Of a DNA stretch of 64,000 nucleotides, positions 25,350 to 34,622 are shown in pieces (positions within the stretch are counted from its first letter, which is position 1; every line of letters begins with the position of its first letter). The translations under genes were made by a program, and so were the position numbers. The notes under the pieces are model-generated. The model ran no database searches. It saw only the letters and a list, made by a program, of their open reading frames with translations, and had not been told where the DNA came from. The DNA lies in the NCBI RefSeq assembly GCF_963675065.1, contig NZ_OY775905.1, forward strand, positions 1,004,501 to 1,068,500, written 5' to 3'. This stretch comes from an uncultured Draconibacterium sp. (GTDB lineage: Bacteria; Bacteroidota; Bacteroidia; Bacteroidales; Prolixibacteraceae).

Positions 25350-26882
25350 ATGGGAACAAAATCAGTTTCATTTAAGCTACCAACCAACTACAGCCCCGAA
25401 TTGCTGCAAGGCCAAATTGCCAAAACACTTCGGATTAAGAACTTTTCGTTCGAGCTGGAAACGAAAAGTCTGGATGCCCGGAACAAATCGAATATCCACT
25501 GGTTGGTAAAAGCTATTGTAACATCGCCTGAAATTAAAGGGGACGAACAGGTTGAAAAAGAAAAGCTGGAAATTCCGTACAAAAGAAGCAATAAAAAAAT
25601 TGTGGTAGTGGGCAGTGGACCAGCCGGATTCTTTAATGCCTTTGTGCTGCAAAAAGCCGGTTTCGATGTTACACTAATCGAACGCGGCTCCGATGTTATA
25701 ACACGTGGCAAAGCCATTTCCAACTTTGAACGAACCGGAACTTTCAACGCCCAAAATAATTATGCTTTTGGCGAAGGTGGCGCCGGAACATTTTCGGACG
25801 GCAAACTCACTTCACGCTCTAAACGTATTTCAAAAGAGAAACAGTTTATCCTGTCGAGTTACGTGGAAGCGGGTGCGCCGGAGGAGATTTTATATATGAC
25901 CCACCCGCATTTGGGAACCGACAACCTGCGAAAAATAGTGCAGAATTTGCGTGAATCTTTTGAGAATCTTGGAGGTAAATTTCTGTTTGAGACGATGCTG
26001 GAAGACGTGGTAATAACCAATTCGAAAGTAAAAGAGGTTATCACATCCAAAGGAAATTTTCCTGCTGATGCTTTGTTTATTGCTCCTGGCCATTCGGCTT
26101 TCGAAACCTATAAAATGCTGATCAAAAGAGGCATTCCGTTCCGTACTAAAAACTTTGCCATTGGCAGCCGGATGGAGCATACACAGGAAATCATCAACAA
26201 AGCACAGTGGGGACGACCGCAACTTCCCGGAGTTAAAGCGGCTGAATACCGCCTTACTTCACAAGCCGACGGCAAACATTCCGTTTTTTCGTTTTGTATG
26301 TGCCCGGGTGGCATGGTTGTTCCGGCAGCGGCGTACGAAAATACTAACATTGTTAACGGCATGAGCTACTACAAACGCAACGGCAATTTTGCAAATGCTG
26401 CCTGCGTAGCGGCGATTCATCCTGATGAACTGGCAGGAAAAATAGTTTCGCCGGTTGAAGCGCTGGACAACCTGCAAAAACTGGAGGAAAGTTTTTATCA
26501 ATATTCCGAAGGTTATGCTGCGCCGGCATGTTCCATCAACGACTTCCTGAAACAAAAGGGCAAAGGATCGCAGTTTGAGACCAGTTATCCGCTGGGATTA
26601 AAACCGGCTCCGTTATGGGACTTACTGCCCAAACCGGTTGTTGAATCGATGCAGGTTGGCTTGCAGGATTTTATACGCAAAATGCGTGGTTTTGAAAATG
26701 GGAACTTATTGGGTTTCGAAAGCAAAACCTCATCGCCCGTTCAGGTAATTCGCGACAAAAATGGTTTGTGCGAAGGATTTGAGAACATATACATCGTAGG
26801 CGAAGGCAGCGGCTACGCCGGCGGAATTATTTCCAGTGCTGCCGATGGGATTAAGGCAGCAATAGGTTTTTTGGAAAAGTGA
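25350..26882 (+). CDS. FAD-dependent dehydrogenase (COG2509 family)
   Basis: 510 residues. After an approximately 85-residue N-terminal domain, KKIVVVGSGPAGFFNAFVLQ is the FAD-binding Rossmann motif (about 85-104), followed by the acidic end of beta-2 (LIERG). The C-terminus YIVGEGSGYAGGIISSAADG completes the flavin site. The family has no firm substrate; members are linked to polyketide or ring-aromatic chemistry only by similarity. A relic of a related 3' end lies at 30390-30455. Confidence 0.92.
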   Translation: MGTKSVSFKLPTNYSPELLQGQIAKTLRIKNFSFELETKSLDARNKSNIHWLVKAIVTSPEIKGDEQVEKEKLEIPYKRSNKKIVVVGSGPAGFFNAFVLQKAGFDVTLIERGSDVITRGKAISNFERTGTFNAQNNYAFGEGGAGTFSDGKLTSRSKRISKEKQFILSSYVEAGAPEEILYMTHPHLGTDNLRKIVQNLRESFENLGGKFLFETMLEDVVITNSKVKEVITSKGNFPADALFIAPGHSAFETYKMLIKRGIPFRTKNFAIGSRMEHTQEIINKAQWGRPQLPGVKAAEYRLTSQADGKHSVFSFCMCPGGMVVPAAAYENTNIVNGMSYYKRNGNFANAACVAAIHPDELAGKIVSPVEALDNLQKLEESFYQYSEGYAAPACSINDFLKQKGKGSQFETSYPLGLKPAPLWDLLPKPVVESMQVGLQDFIRKMRGFENGNLLGFESKTSSPVQVIRDKNGLCEGFENIYIVGEGSGYAGGIISSAADGIKAAIGFLEK

Positions 26883-26910
26883 TTGTACTTGTAGCCTCCC
26901 TTTAAATCCT

Positions 26911-27762
26911 TCAAAGTATCATTGATTTAACAGCCTCTTTAACGGTCATCCTTTCTTTGATATTTCTGGTCTTTGCCTGCTGATTACAAACAGTGATAAT
27001 CCCATTATCAAGTACGTCCTGTCCGTTAAAAATCTCAGCGCTCATGCAGTCTACTGTGCATGCAAGGATTCCCGCATCATTTAAAATTTCCAGACTCTTT
27101 ATGCCTGCATTATTTTTACCGATTCCTGCATCATTAAAAAACACCGCTTTTAGCCGATGCTTCTGCGCATATTCTCCTGCACTTACACCACCATGCGATC
27201 CACACACAACAATATCTCCAAAATTGTCCTCGCTTAAAGATGTTATGCTATCAGCGATGGTGATATCAACGCTTTCAATTTGTGCTTTGACTTGCTTTTT
27301 CAGACCTTTCTTGCTTCCCTCCGATTCTCTCCTATTCTGAGATTCAAAACGCTCACTTTTTTGAGTGGATGTAGAGTGCTTGACGATATGGCTTATTTTG
27401 GCAACGGCCTCTTTTACAGAATCACCTGTTTGTATTCCGGCAGCTTCTGCCCGGGGGCTGGTGTGACTTATGATTCCGCTCTCCCAGGTATCGCGGGAAA
27501 TACCAATCTCAGCGCTATTGTGATCAACAGCACAGGCCAGAATATTCTCAAGCTCGTAATACGTGAGACCTCTGATTCCTGCCTGATTTTTTCCAATACC
27601 CGCATTGTTAAGAAAAACTGCTTTTACACCACAGTTTTTAATTTGCCGGGCAAGATCTCTATTGCCTCCGCAATGCGATCCACATACAAGTATTGGAGAT
27701 GTATTGCCGGGTTGTAAATCGCCTAAACTATCGAGTAGCACTACACCTTCAGGAAATTGCAT
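26911..27762 (-). CDS. Two-repeat protein of unknown function, linked to indolepyruvate oxidoreductase
   Basis: 283 residues made of two tandem copies of one domain. The first copy (about 22-125) has LVCGSHCGGNRDL and FLNNAGIGKNQAGI. The second (about 183-280) has VVCGSHGGVSAGEYA and FFNDAGIGKNNAGI. A polar, low-complexity linker with many K, E and R lies between. No catalytic motif is recognised, and the G-S-H-x-G-G and N-x-A-G-I-G-K motifs look like a nucleotide or phosphate-binding fold (inference). It is 31 bp downstream of iorB on the same strand, so it is likely part of that operon. Confidence 0.75.
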   Translation of the reverse strand: MQFPEGVVLLDSLGDLQPGNTSPILVCGSHCGGNRDLARQIKNCGVKAVFLNNAGIGKNQAGIRGLTYYELENILACAVDHNSAEIGISRDTWESGIISHTSPRAEAAGIQTGDSVKEAVAKISHIVKHSTSTQKSERFESQNRRESEGSKKGLKKQVKAQIESVDITIADSITSLSEDNFGDIVVCGSHGGVSAGEYAQKHRLKAVFFNDAGIGKNNAGIKSLEILNDAGILACTVDCMSAEIFNGQDVLDNGIITVCNQQAKTRNIKERMTVKEAVKSMIL

Positions 27763-27793
27763 GAGTTTAGAATTTTGGTCTTTCTGTTAAAAT

Positions 27794-28426
27794 CTAACAA
27801 CGAATTGCTACAGGCTCCACAGTTGCGAGTTCTTCCTCAACAATCCTCGTTCCCATCTCGTAGGCTTTTATATTTCCTTCAACAAATTTTGCAGGAACAT
27901 TTTCCCTAACGATCTGAATCATCTCGTCATGCTCATAGCCTCTTAACTCAGCATAGTAGCCCAACATAACCACGTTCATCATTTTGTTGATGTTAAAATC
28001 AAGAGTCGTGTGCTCATGAGGATCAATAATAAAAACCTTATTATCCGATCTTTTTATTATCTCAGTCTTCGATTCAGGCAAATCCTTTTGCAGCCTGGTG
28101 TTAACACTGGTTGATGTCAGCTCATAAGTGCTTGTAAGTAAAACACCATCCTGTTTCAGCGTATGCAAATGCCGAAGTGTTTCCGTTTGCTCAAAAGAAA
28201 TAACGTAATCTACATCTCCTGCTTTAATAAAAGGCGATAAAACGGGTTGGGTTGAATAACGGAAATGACTTTCGACACCTCCACCACGTTGACCTAAACC
28301 AATCACATCTGATATTTTCAACTCATACCCTTTTTTGAGGTAATATTTGCTTAAAAGGTTACTAAAAAGAAGAATTCCTTGTCCTCCTACTCCGGCAATG
28401 ATGATATTTTTTCCTGTGTCTTGCAT
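27794..28426 (-). CDS. iorB: Indolepyruvate oxidoreductase subunit beta
   Basis: 210 residues from the ATG at 28426, chosen because it starts 4 bp after the iorA stop; a longer frame starts upstream inside iorA. It shows NIIIAGVGGQGILLFSNLLS near the N-terminus (nucleotide/flavin-like fold of the gamma domain of 2-oxoacid:acceptor oxidoreductases) and QRGGGVESHFRYS. With IorA it oxidatively decarboxylates aryl pyruvates (indolepyruvate, phenylpyruvate) to acyl-CoA, passing electrons to ferredoxin in anaerobic amino-acid fermentation. Confidence 0.93.
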   Translation of the reverse strand: MQDTGKNIIIAGVGGQGILLFSNLLSKYYLKKGYELKISDVIGLGQRGGGVESHFRYSTQPVLSPFIKAGDVDYVISFEQTETLRHLHTLKQDGVLLTSTYELTSTSVNTRLQKDLPESKTEIIKRSDNKVFIIDPHEHTTLDFNINKMMNVVMLGYYAELRGYEHDEMIQIVRENVPAKFVEGNIKAYEMGTRIVEEELATVEPVAIRC

Positions 28427-28430
28427 TTCT

Positions 28431-30233
28431 CTAATTTTTAATAGCGTCAAAATTGCAGGCTGTAAAGCATAATCCACATCCTGTACAAATATCCTGGTTA
28501 ATTACTATTTCTGTTGATCCGTTCTGCCCTTTGCTCTCAATAGCCAAACATCCAACTCCTATACATTTTCTACATTTTGTACACGCATCCTGGTCAATGT
28601 AATATGGGGTTTCTTTTGGCAGCTTGAATTTTGTAACACACGGTTTCTTTACAATAACCACCGAATTTGTTTTTGCATTCACCGCGTTGAGAATAGAGCT
28701 TTCCAGTTCTTCAAATTCGTATGCATCAACAGTTACAATATCTTGAACACCGATAGCCTCGCATACTTTTGCAATATCCAATTTGTTTTCCGGTTTGTAA
28801 TTAAACCCAAACTCACTCGATGCCACATTCTGACCACCCGTCATCGCCAAACAGCTATTGTCCACAATAATCACCGTAGATTGACTATCGTTAAATACCA
28901 GGTTCATCAGCCCGTTAATTCCAGTTGCCCAAAAACCGCCATCACCTATCATGGCTACAAATTTATTCCCATCATCTTTGGCCTTGTTGTAACCGTGTGC
29001 CAGTGCAATGCTGGATCCCATACACTTTTGCAGCGAGTATGACTCCATGTGCGGGAAGCAACCAATAAGACCACAGGTAACATCGGCAGCTGCCCGAATT
29101 TTGTTTTTCTTTAATACACGTGAGATAAAGGTGTGTGAACAGCCCGCACAAGCTACCGGAAGACGGAAAGGAACGCCTTCCTGTGGTGTTCTTTTAAGTG
29201 CCTCAGGCACCAGTTTTTCCTCGATAATATCCGGAGTAAAACGCATCATTTCCGGGAATTTTGGGAATAATTCTTTCCCAATCACCGAAACACCTAAATC
29301 TTTGATATTCTTCTCCATAACATCATGACCATCTTCAATCACATAGAGCTTCTCAACATGTTCGGCCAATTCCTTAATCTGCTTTTCCGGCAGTGGATGA
29401 ACAAGCCCCAGTTTAAGAACCGAGGCTTCGGGTAACACTTCTTTTACGTAATAGTAAGGCGTACCCGCCGTAATTATCCCGATTTTTTTATCATTCAACT
29501 CCAGCTTGTTTATTGCAAAGTCGTTACTGTCTTCTGCCAAACGTTTCATCTGTGCCGGAAAGTCACAAAAACACTTGGTAAGTTTCTGATGATCTGAACC
29601 TTTTGCTTTGGTCATAATAGTGGTCATTATCACCTTACTGAAACTAACGGGATACTTATCTCTGCGTTTTTCACTATAAGTATAGTCCTCATCAATGATA
29701 ACCCGACTGGTTGTTTTGCAAATTACCGATGTAATTTTAAGTATAACCGGAGTACTGTATTCCTCACTAATTTCGAACGCCTTAACCATAAGATCCTTGG
29801 CTTCCTGGCTATCGCCTGGCTCCAGTACCGGGATGTTAAACATGTTCCCGTAATGGCGGCAATCGTTATAATCATCACCTGCAATACGGCCTACATCATC
29901 GCCAACCACTAATACCAGTCCGCCGTTAACCTGACTGCCGGCAGCTCCACCAAGTGCATCTGCAGCCACATGTAAACCTACTGTCTTCATTATTGCCATA
30001 CTCCGGTAACCTGCAAATGAAGCTCCAATGGCTACTTCTAAAGCTACTTTCTCATTTGTAGACCATTCACAATAAACTTCCGGGTATTTATGGTGGGTAT
30101 AATCCATAACCTCAGTGGAAGGTGTGCCCGGAAATCCGGAAGCAATTTTCACGCCCGCCTCAAAGGCACCTCTTGCAACGGCCTCATTACCATTCATCAT
30201 CTGCATTACTGCACGCTCAATTTCTGTCTGCAT
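28431..30233 (-). CDS. iorA: Indolepyruvate ferredoxin oxidoreductase subunit alpha
   Basis: 600 residues. The N-terminal part resembles the pyrimidine-binding domain (ASGFPGTPSTEVMDY), the middle contains the TPP-binding GDGGFWATGINGLMNL...VDNSCLAM segment, and the C-terminus has two [4Fe-4S] sites: CTKCRKC at 551-557 plus Cys562, and CTGCGLC at 583-589 plus Cys593. It is the large subunit of IOR, which needs TPP, CoA and ferredoxin. It is the first gene of the minus-strand operon iorA-iorB-unknown. Confidence 0.95.
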   Translation of the reverse strand: MQTEIERAVMQMMNGNEAVARGAFEAGVKIASGFPGTPSTEVMDYTHHKYPEVYCEWSTNEKVALEVAIGASFAGYRSMAIMKTVGLHVAADALGGAAGSQVNGGLVLVVGDDVGRIAGDDYNDCRHYGNMFNIPVLEPGDSQEAKDLMVKAFEISEEYSTPVILKITSVICKTTSRVIIDEDYTYSEKRRDKYPVSFSKVIMTTIMTKAKGSDHQKLTKCFCDFPAQMKRLAEDSNDFAINKLELNDKKIGIITAGTPYYYVKEVLPEASVLKLGLVHPLPEKQIKELAEHVEKLYVIEDGHDVMEKNIKDLGVSVIGKELFPKFPEMMRFTPDIIEEKLVPEALKRTPQEGVPFRLPVACAGCSHTFISRVLKKNKIRAAADVTCGLIGCFPHMESYSLQKCMGSSIALAHGYNKAKDDGNKFVAMIGDGGFWATGINGLMNLVFNDSQSTVIIVDNSCLAMTGGQNVASSEFGFNYKPENKLDIAKVCEAIGVQDIVTVDAYEFEELESSILNAVNAKTNSVVIVKKPCVTKFKLPKETPYYIDQDACTKCRKCIGVGCLAIESKGQNGSTEIVINQDICTGCGLCFTACNFDAIKN

Positions 30234-30294
30234 AGTTCAAAAGTGGTTCTTCTCCTTGAAGAATAACAAATTTTAGTCTTTAAGTAAAAGTGGG

Positions 30295-30302
30295 CAAATT
30301 TA
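30295..30302 (-). promoter_or_regulatory. Candidate -7 box for the ior operon
   Basis: The minus strand reads TAAATTTG, 61 bp before the iorA ATG. An AAGGAGAA stretch that resembles a Shine-Dalgarno site occurs about 20 bp before the ATG, too far to be certain. Confidence 0.4.
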
Positions 30303-30389
30303 TATTATTTATAATCTCTGTAAAACATTTACTAACAAATTGATATCTCGATTGAGATTTTGCAATAATTGTTGCATCAGAACATGTGA

Positions 30390-30455
30390 GTGGAGTTTGT
30401 CTCTAGTGCTGCCGATGGCATAAAAGCGGCCATACATTTCATTGAATCGGAATAA
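30390..30455 (+). pseudogene. Relic of a FAD-dependent dehydrogenase 3' end
   Basis: The plus-strand frame reads EFVSSAADGIKAAIHFIESE-stop, matching the end of the intact gene at 26882 (IISSAADGIKAAIGFLEK-stop). It is preceded by an in-frame stop at 30387, so only the last 21 codons remain. It lies directly before the lysA promoter region. Confidence 0.75.
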
Positions 30456-30557
30456 TTGTAAACTTGCGGTTAACTGTAATATGCTTTTATTTAGATTGAT
30501 TCTATTAAATTCGGGAAAAGAATTAGCTTTGTAGTCCTTAAAATAATACGACAAAAC

Positions 30558-31817
30558 ATGGCAGAAAAGAATCTACCTTTTAGCAAAGAGCAGCTTGATA
30601 GCATTATTGAAAACCACCCTACTCCGTTTCATATTTACGACGAAAAGGCCATTCTTGAGAATGCACGAAATTTCCAAAAAGCATTTTCGTGGAACGAAGG
30701 TTTTAAAGAATATTATGCAATTAAAGCCGCTCCAAATCCATACCTGATGAAGATTCTGAGGGAGGAAGGTTTTGGAATTGACTGTAGTTCTGTTGCTGAG
30801 TTGGAACTGGCAAAACGTATTGGAATGAGCGGCAACGAAATTATGCTGACCTCTAACGATACACCCGCATACGAATTTCAGCTGGCTAAAGATTTGGGTG
30901 CCATTATCAATCTCGACGATATTTCGCACATCGACTTTGTAGAAAAGAATGTAGGACTGCCGGATACGATTTGTATGCGTTACAATCCGGGAAGTTTGAA
31001 AGAAGGAAATGTAATTATCGGGCATCCGGAAGAAGCCAAATACGGTTTTACACGCGAACAAATTATTGAAGGTTATAAAATCCTAAAAGAAAAGGGAGTA
31101 AAACATTTTGGAATTCACACCATGGTGGCTTCAAACGAACTTGAGCCTGCCTATTTTGTGGAAACTGCCGAGTTGCTGTTTAATTTAATTGTTGAGGTTT
31201 ACGAAAAAACAGGTGTAAAAATTGAATTTGCGAACATGGGTGGTGGAATTGGAATTCCCTACAAACCGGGCGAGAAACCGGTTGATATGGAATTTGTTAG
31301 TGCCGGAGTGAAAAACCACTACGATAACATTCTTGTGAAAGCCGGACTTGCTCCGCTGAAAATATTCTTTGAATCGGGACGTGCCATTACCGGGCCATAC
31401 GGATATTTGGTAACCAAAGTTCGCCATATTAAAAAAACATATAAAACTTATGCAGGACTGGATGCCTGTATGACCAACCTGATGCGTCCTGCACTTTACG
31501 GTGCTTACCATCACATTACGGTTATGGGAAAAGAAAACGACGAGGCAAATATAAAATACGATGTTACAGGCTCGTTGTGCGAAAACAACGATAAATTTGC
31601 CATCGACCGTATGTTGCCTGAAATTGATCAGGACGATATTGTGGTTATTCACGACACCGGAGCTCACGGACACTCGATGGGTTTTAACTACAACGGAAAA
31701 CTAAAATCGGCTGAATTGTTACTTCGTGAGAATGGCGATGTGGCAGAGATTCGACGTGCTGAAACATTGGAAGATTATTTTGCAACACTCGACTTCGATG
31801 GTGTAAAAGACTTTTAA
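30558..31817 (+). CDS. lysA: Diaminopimelate decarboxylase (PLP-dependent, LysA family)
   Basis: 419 residues of the alanine racemase-fold decarboxylases. YYAIKAAPNP (53-62) holds the PLP lysine K56, and the conserved Gly-rich strand FANMGGGIGIPY, FFESGRAITG and the active-site Cys segment GSLCENNDKFA follow. LysA decarboxylates meso-diaminopimelate to lysine; it also fits carboxynorspermidine decarboxylases, but the length and motifs are closest to LysA. A TAGCTTTG box at 30524 may be its promoter, and a strong terminator follows. Confidence 0.88.
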   Translation: MAEKNLPFSKEQLDSIIENHPTPFHIYDEKAILENARNFQKAFSWNEGFKEYYAIKAAPNPYLMKILREEGFGIDCSSVAELELAKRIGMSGNEIMLTSNDTPAYEFQLAKDLGAIINLDDISHIDFVEKNVGLPDTICMRYNPGSLKEGNVIIGHPEEAKYGFTREQIIEGYKILKEKGVKHFGIHTMVASNELEPAYFVETAELLFNLIVEVYEKTGVKIEFANMGGGIGIPYKPGEKPVDMEFVSAGVKNHYDNILVKAGLAPLKIFFESGRAITGPYGYLVTKVRHIKKTYKTYAGLDACMTNLMRPALYGAYHHITVMGKENDEANIKYDVTGSLCENNDKFAIDRMLPEIDQDDIVVIHDTGAHGHSMGFNYNGKLKSAELLLRENGDVAEIRRAETLEDYFATLDFDGVKDF

Positions 31818-31844
31818 AACATTTACTTCACAATAAATTAATGA

Positions 31845-31872
31845 GGCCGGACTACAAAACCCGGCCTTTTTT
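31845..31872 (+). terminator. Rho-independent terminator of lysA
   Basis: The stem GGCCGG / CCGGCC with a 10-nt loop is followed by T6. Confidence 0.8.
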
Positions 31873-31903
31873 GTATTTTTAAAAGCGCACTAAACAACAA
31901 ACG

Positions 31904-33013
31904 ATGAAGATAGGATACGACGCAAAACGAGCTTTTCTGAATACTTCCGGATTAGGCAACTACAGCCGGAATACTTTGAATGCACTGGTCAAATACTTCC
32001 CAGATCATCAGTACACGCTTTATACTCCTGAAATAAAAGAAGCGATGCTGGAAGAGCAGGAGACATTTGAGGTGATAGCTCCGGATCATAGCCATTCAGG
32101 TTTTAAAAAAGCCATCTGGCGTTCGGTACAGCTTAGCGAAGAAATTAAGGGGCATAACCTTAATCTTTTTCATGGATTAAGCAACGAACTTCCCAAGGGA
32201 ATTCATAAAACCTCGATCCCTACTCTGGTAACTATCCACGATCTGATTTTTATTCGTTACCCCGAGTTTTATAAGACGCTCGACCGTGCTATTTATTTCC
32301 GCAAAACAAAATATGCGTGCAACGCGGCTACCAAAATTTTGGCCATCAGCCAACAAACCAAAGACGACATTATTGATTTTGTAGATGTCGACCCGGAAAA
32401 GATAGAGATTCTCCATCAGGCAATTTCTCCGCTGTTTTTTGAGAATGCGAACACCGGACAAATCAAAGAAAAATATAAACTGCCCAACGAATTTATTTTG
32501 GCCGTTGGTACCGTTGAGGAGCGAAAAAATCAGCTTTCGATAATTAAAGCGCTGGTCGAGAAAAACATCACACTGCCATTGATTTTGGTCGGAAATCCAA
32601 CATCGTATTGTAACGATATTCATAAATACATTGCAGAAAAACAGCTTCATAACCGGGTAATTTTTCTGAAGAATATTCCGGAAGCAGATTTGGCAGGTAT
32701 TTATCAACTGGCGCAGCTATCCATTTACATTTCGGTATTCGAAGGTTTTGGACTTCCGGTAATTGAGTCGATGGCATGTGGCTGCCCGGTTATTACATCG
32801 AACGCTTCGTGTTTACCGGAAACCGCCGGTGATGCAGCTGTGCTTTGCTCACCACAAAACATTGAACAGCTTGGTAATAACATTGAAAAGATACTTACCG
32901 ACACCAATTTTCGCAAAGAATTAGTTATGAAAGGGCGAGTGAGAGCCAATGAATTTCAACCCAAAAAGTATGTTGAAAAATTGATTTCTTTGTACGCTGA
33001 ATTAAGAGGATAA
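31904..33013 (+). CDS. Glycosyltransferase family 4 (GT-B)
   Basis: 369 residues with a GT-B fold. The N-terminal Rossmann half has MKIGYDAKRAFLNTSGLGNYSRN, and the C-terminal half has the EX7E-like motif EGFGLPVIESMACGCPV that holds the nucleotide-sugar donor, followed by TSNASCLPETAGDAA. It transfers a sugar to an envelope acceptor, whose identity is unknown. It sits alone between terminators. Confidence 0.9.
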   Translation: MKIGYDAKRAFLNTSGLGNYSRNTLNALVKYFPDHQYTLYTPEIKEAMLEEQETFEVIAPDHSHSGFKKAIWRSVQLSEEIKGHNLNLFHGLSNELPKGIHKTSIPTLVTIHDLIFIRYPEFYKTLDRAIYFRKTKYACNAATKILAISQQTKDDIIDFVDVDPEKIEILHQAISPLFFENANTGQIKEKYKLPNEFILAVGTVEERKNQLSIIKALVEKNITLPLILVGNPTSYCNDIHKYIAEKQLHNRVIFLKNIPEADLAGIYQLAQLSIYISVFEGFGLPVIESMACGCPVITSNASCLPETAGDAAVLCSPQNIEQLGNNIEKILTDTNFRKELVMKGRVRANEFQPKKYVEKLISLYAELRG

Positions 33014-33019
33014 AATAAA

Positions 33020-33096
33020 TCCCCCCTATCGTCACTTCGTTCCGATTGTCTCCGTCAGCTGACGGAGGACAGGAGCGCCGAAGAAGCGACAGGGGG
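33020..33096. repeat. Dispersed palindromic repeat, CTCCGTCAGCTGACGGAG type
   Basis: A long imperfect inverted repeat: CCCCCCTATCG outside, the 18-bp palindrome CTCCGTCAGCTGACGGAG at 33050-33067 in the middle, and CGACAGGGGG at the end. Related elements occur elsewhere in the window. No gene. Confidence 0.7.
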
Positions 33097-33122
33097 TAAT
33101 AGAGATATACAATAAGAGAACA

Positions 33123-33686
33123 ATGCACGACGATTTAAAAAAGGCTGTTGAAGTTTTGAAAAGCGGGGGTATAATTCTTTACCCAACCGATACCATTTGG
33201 GGCATTGGCTGCGACGCCACCAATGCAGAAGCTGTTAAACGTATTTACGATATAAAAAAACGCGAAGACTCGAAAAACATACTGATTTTAATGGAAAATC
33301 CGGCTTTGCTCAATCGTTATGTTGATGAAGTTCCTGAGGTGGCCTGGGATTTGGTTGAGATTAGTACAACGCCGCTCACTGTAATTTACCCCGGAGCAAA
33401 AAACCTGGCTGCTAATTTAATAGCTGAAGACGGCAGTATCGGTATTCGTTTTACCAAAGAAGAGTTTACGCGCCAACTGCTGCAACGTTTTCGCCGGCCT
33501 ATTGTTTCTACTTCGGCCAATATAAGCGGTGAAAAATCACCGGCTTTTTTTGATGAAATTTCGGAGGAAATAAAAGAATCGGTTGATTACATTGTGGAAT
33601 ACCGGCAGGATGATCGTATGGCATCGAAACCATCAAGCGTAATAAAATTGGGGCCGGGCGGGCAAATCGATATTCTTAGAAAATAA
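33123..33686 (+). CDS. tsaC: Threonylcarbamoyl-AMP synthase (Sua5/YciO/YrdC family)
   Basis: 187 residues. LKSGGIILYPTDTIWGIGCDATN near the N-terminus and KKREDSKNILILMEN (about 40-55) are the ATP/threonine-binding segments of YrdC-type enzymes, and STSANISGEKSP is the conserved later loop. It makes the threonylcarbamoyl-AMP used for t6A37 of tRNA. The short version without the Sua5 C-terminal domain fits TsaC. A bidirectional hairpin follows. Confidence 0.9.
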   Translation: MHDDLKKAVEVLKSGGIILYPTDTIWGIGCDATNAEAVKRIYDIKKREDSKNILILMENPALLNRYVDEVPEVAWDLVEISTTPLTVIYPGAKNLAANLIAEDGSIGIRFTKEEFTRQLLQRFRRPIVSTSANISGEKSPAFFDEISEEIKESVDYIVEYRQDDRMASKPSSVIKLGPGGQIDILRK

Positions 33687-33688
33687 AA

Positions 33689-33713
33689 AGGCCACCTGAA
33701 AAACAGATGGCCT
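33689..33713. terminator. Bidirectional terminator between tsaC and the DUF2807 gene
   Basis: The stem AGGCCACCTG / CAGATGGCCT has one mismatch, a 5-nt loop and flanking A-rich (left) sequence that would be T-rich on the minus transcript. Confidence 0.7.
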
Positions 33714-33736
33714 GCAATATTCTAAATCTGATTGGA

Positions 33737-34441
33737 TTACATACTTTTTACGCGCCCTGATCCGGCAACCGAAGCATCAACTCTGGGACTGCCCTTATAA
33801 TATACACTTCCCGATCCGGCGATTCGTGCTTTTAATGTGCCATTTGATTTAACGTTACAATTTCCCGATCCTGAAGTGCTAACAGTTATATCTTCAGCTT
33901 CAAATCCATCGGCCTTACAATTACCCGACCCTGAAATTGAAACCGAAAGTTCGTTGGCAACACCATCGCCTTCAATTTTAATGTTACCCGAGCCCGAAAT
34001 GGCTCCTTTTACTTTATCAGATGTCAGGTCATCAATTTCAATATTTCCGCTGCCACTAACAGCCAGGTCAATAATGCGTGCTTTAATTTCATTGGCTAAA
34101 ATATCTCCGGAACCGGAAACGCCCAGTCCGTTAACATCAGGTACAGTGATATAAATGTCTATTCTGCCAGGTTTGTAATTGCGCTGAAAGATACTTTTTC
34201 CGGGAAAACGGATTATCAGTTTACTCCCGTTTACTTCGGTAATAATATCTTCAAGTGTTGATTGTTTTCCTTCAATCCGCACACTTTGCGGACTCCCCTG
34301 CTTGAGATGCACAGTTGCCGGAATTCGCAAACTTATCTCCGAGAAACTGGAAACATCACGTGTTTCTTCTTCTGCCTGAACGGTTGTGGCCATAAATAAG
34401 CCCATTACAAAAAGACTTAATACTAAAATTCTGGTTTTCAT
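33737..34441 (-). CDS. Exported DUF2807 (putative auto-transporter adhesin, head GIN) protein
   Basis: 234 residues from the ATG at 34441, which opens a signal peptide (MKTRILVLSLFVMGLF); ten extra upstream codons are probably not translated. The mature part repeats GSGD, GSGN and SGSG turns about every 20 residues, the look of a right-handed beta-helix typical of the DUF2807 fold. It is exported to the periplasm or surface, with adhesion proposed for the family but not shown. Confidence 0.88.
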   Translation of the reverse strand: MKTRILVLSLFVMGLFMATTVQAEEETRDVSSFSEISLRIPATVHLKQGSPQSVRIEGKQSTLEDIITEVNGSKLIIRFPGKSIFQRNYKPGRIDIYITVPDVNGLGVSGSGDILANEIKARIIDLAVSGSGNIEIDDLTSDKVKGAISGSGNIKIEGDGVANELSVSISGSGNCKADGFEAEDITVSTSGSGNCNVKSNGTLKARIAGSGSVYYKGSPRVDASVAGSGRVKSM

Positions 34442-34622
34442 GCTTTTACTGTTTAAATTTCTAATTTTCAATACCCGGAATAAAGTTGGTGCTTATAACT
34501 GGCTAATTCCAATGATCTTCCCGGCCAATATTATTATTACGTTTTAATGACGTGACAATTGGAATAAAGTTGCACACGCGACAAAAATAATTGCACATTT
34601 TAAATGCATAAAGAAACTAATC

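Noticed and set aside
30309..30554. 81-residue minus-strand frame near the dehydrogenase relic
   Set aside because: It lies on the strand opposite to the relic, and the plus-strand relic explains the conserved sequence better.
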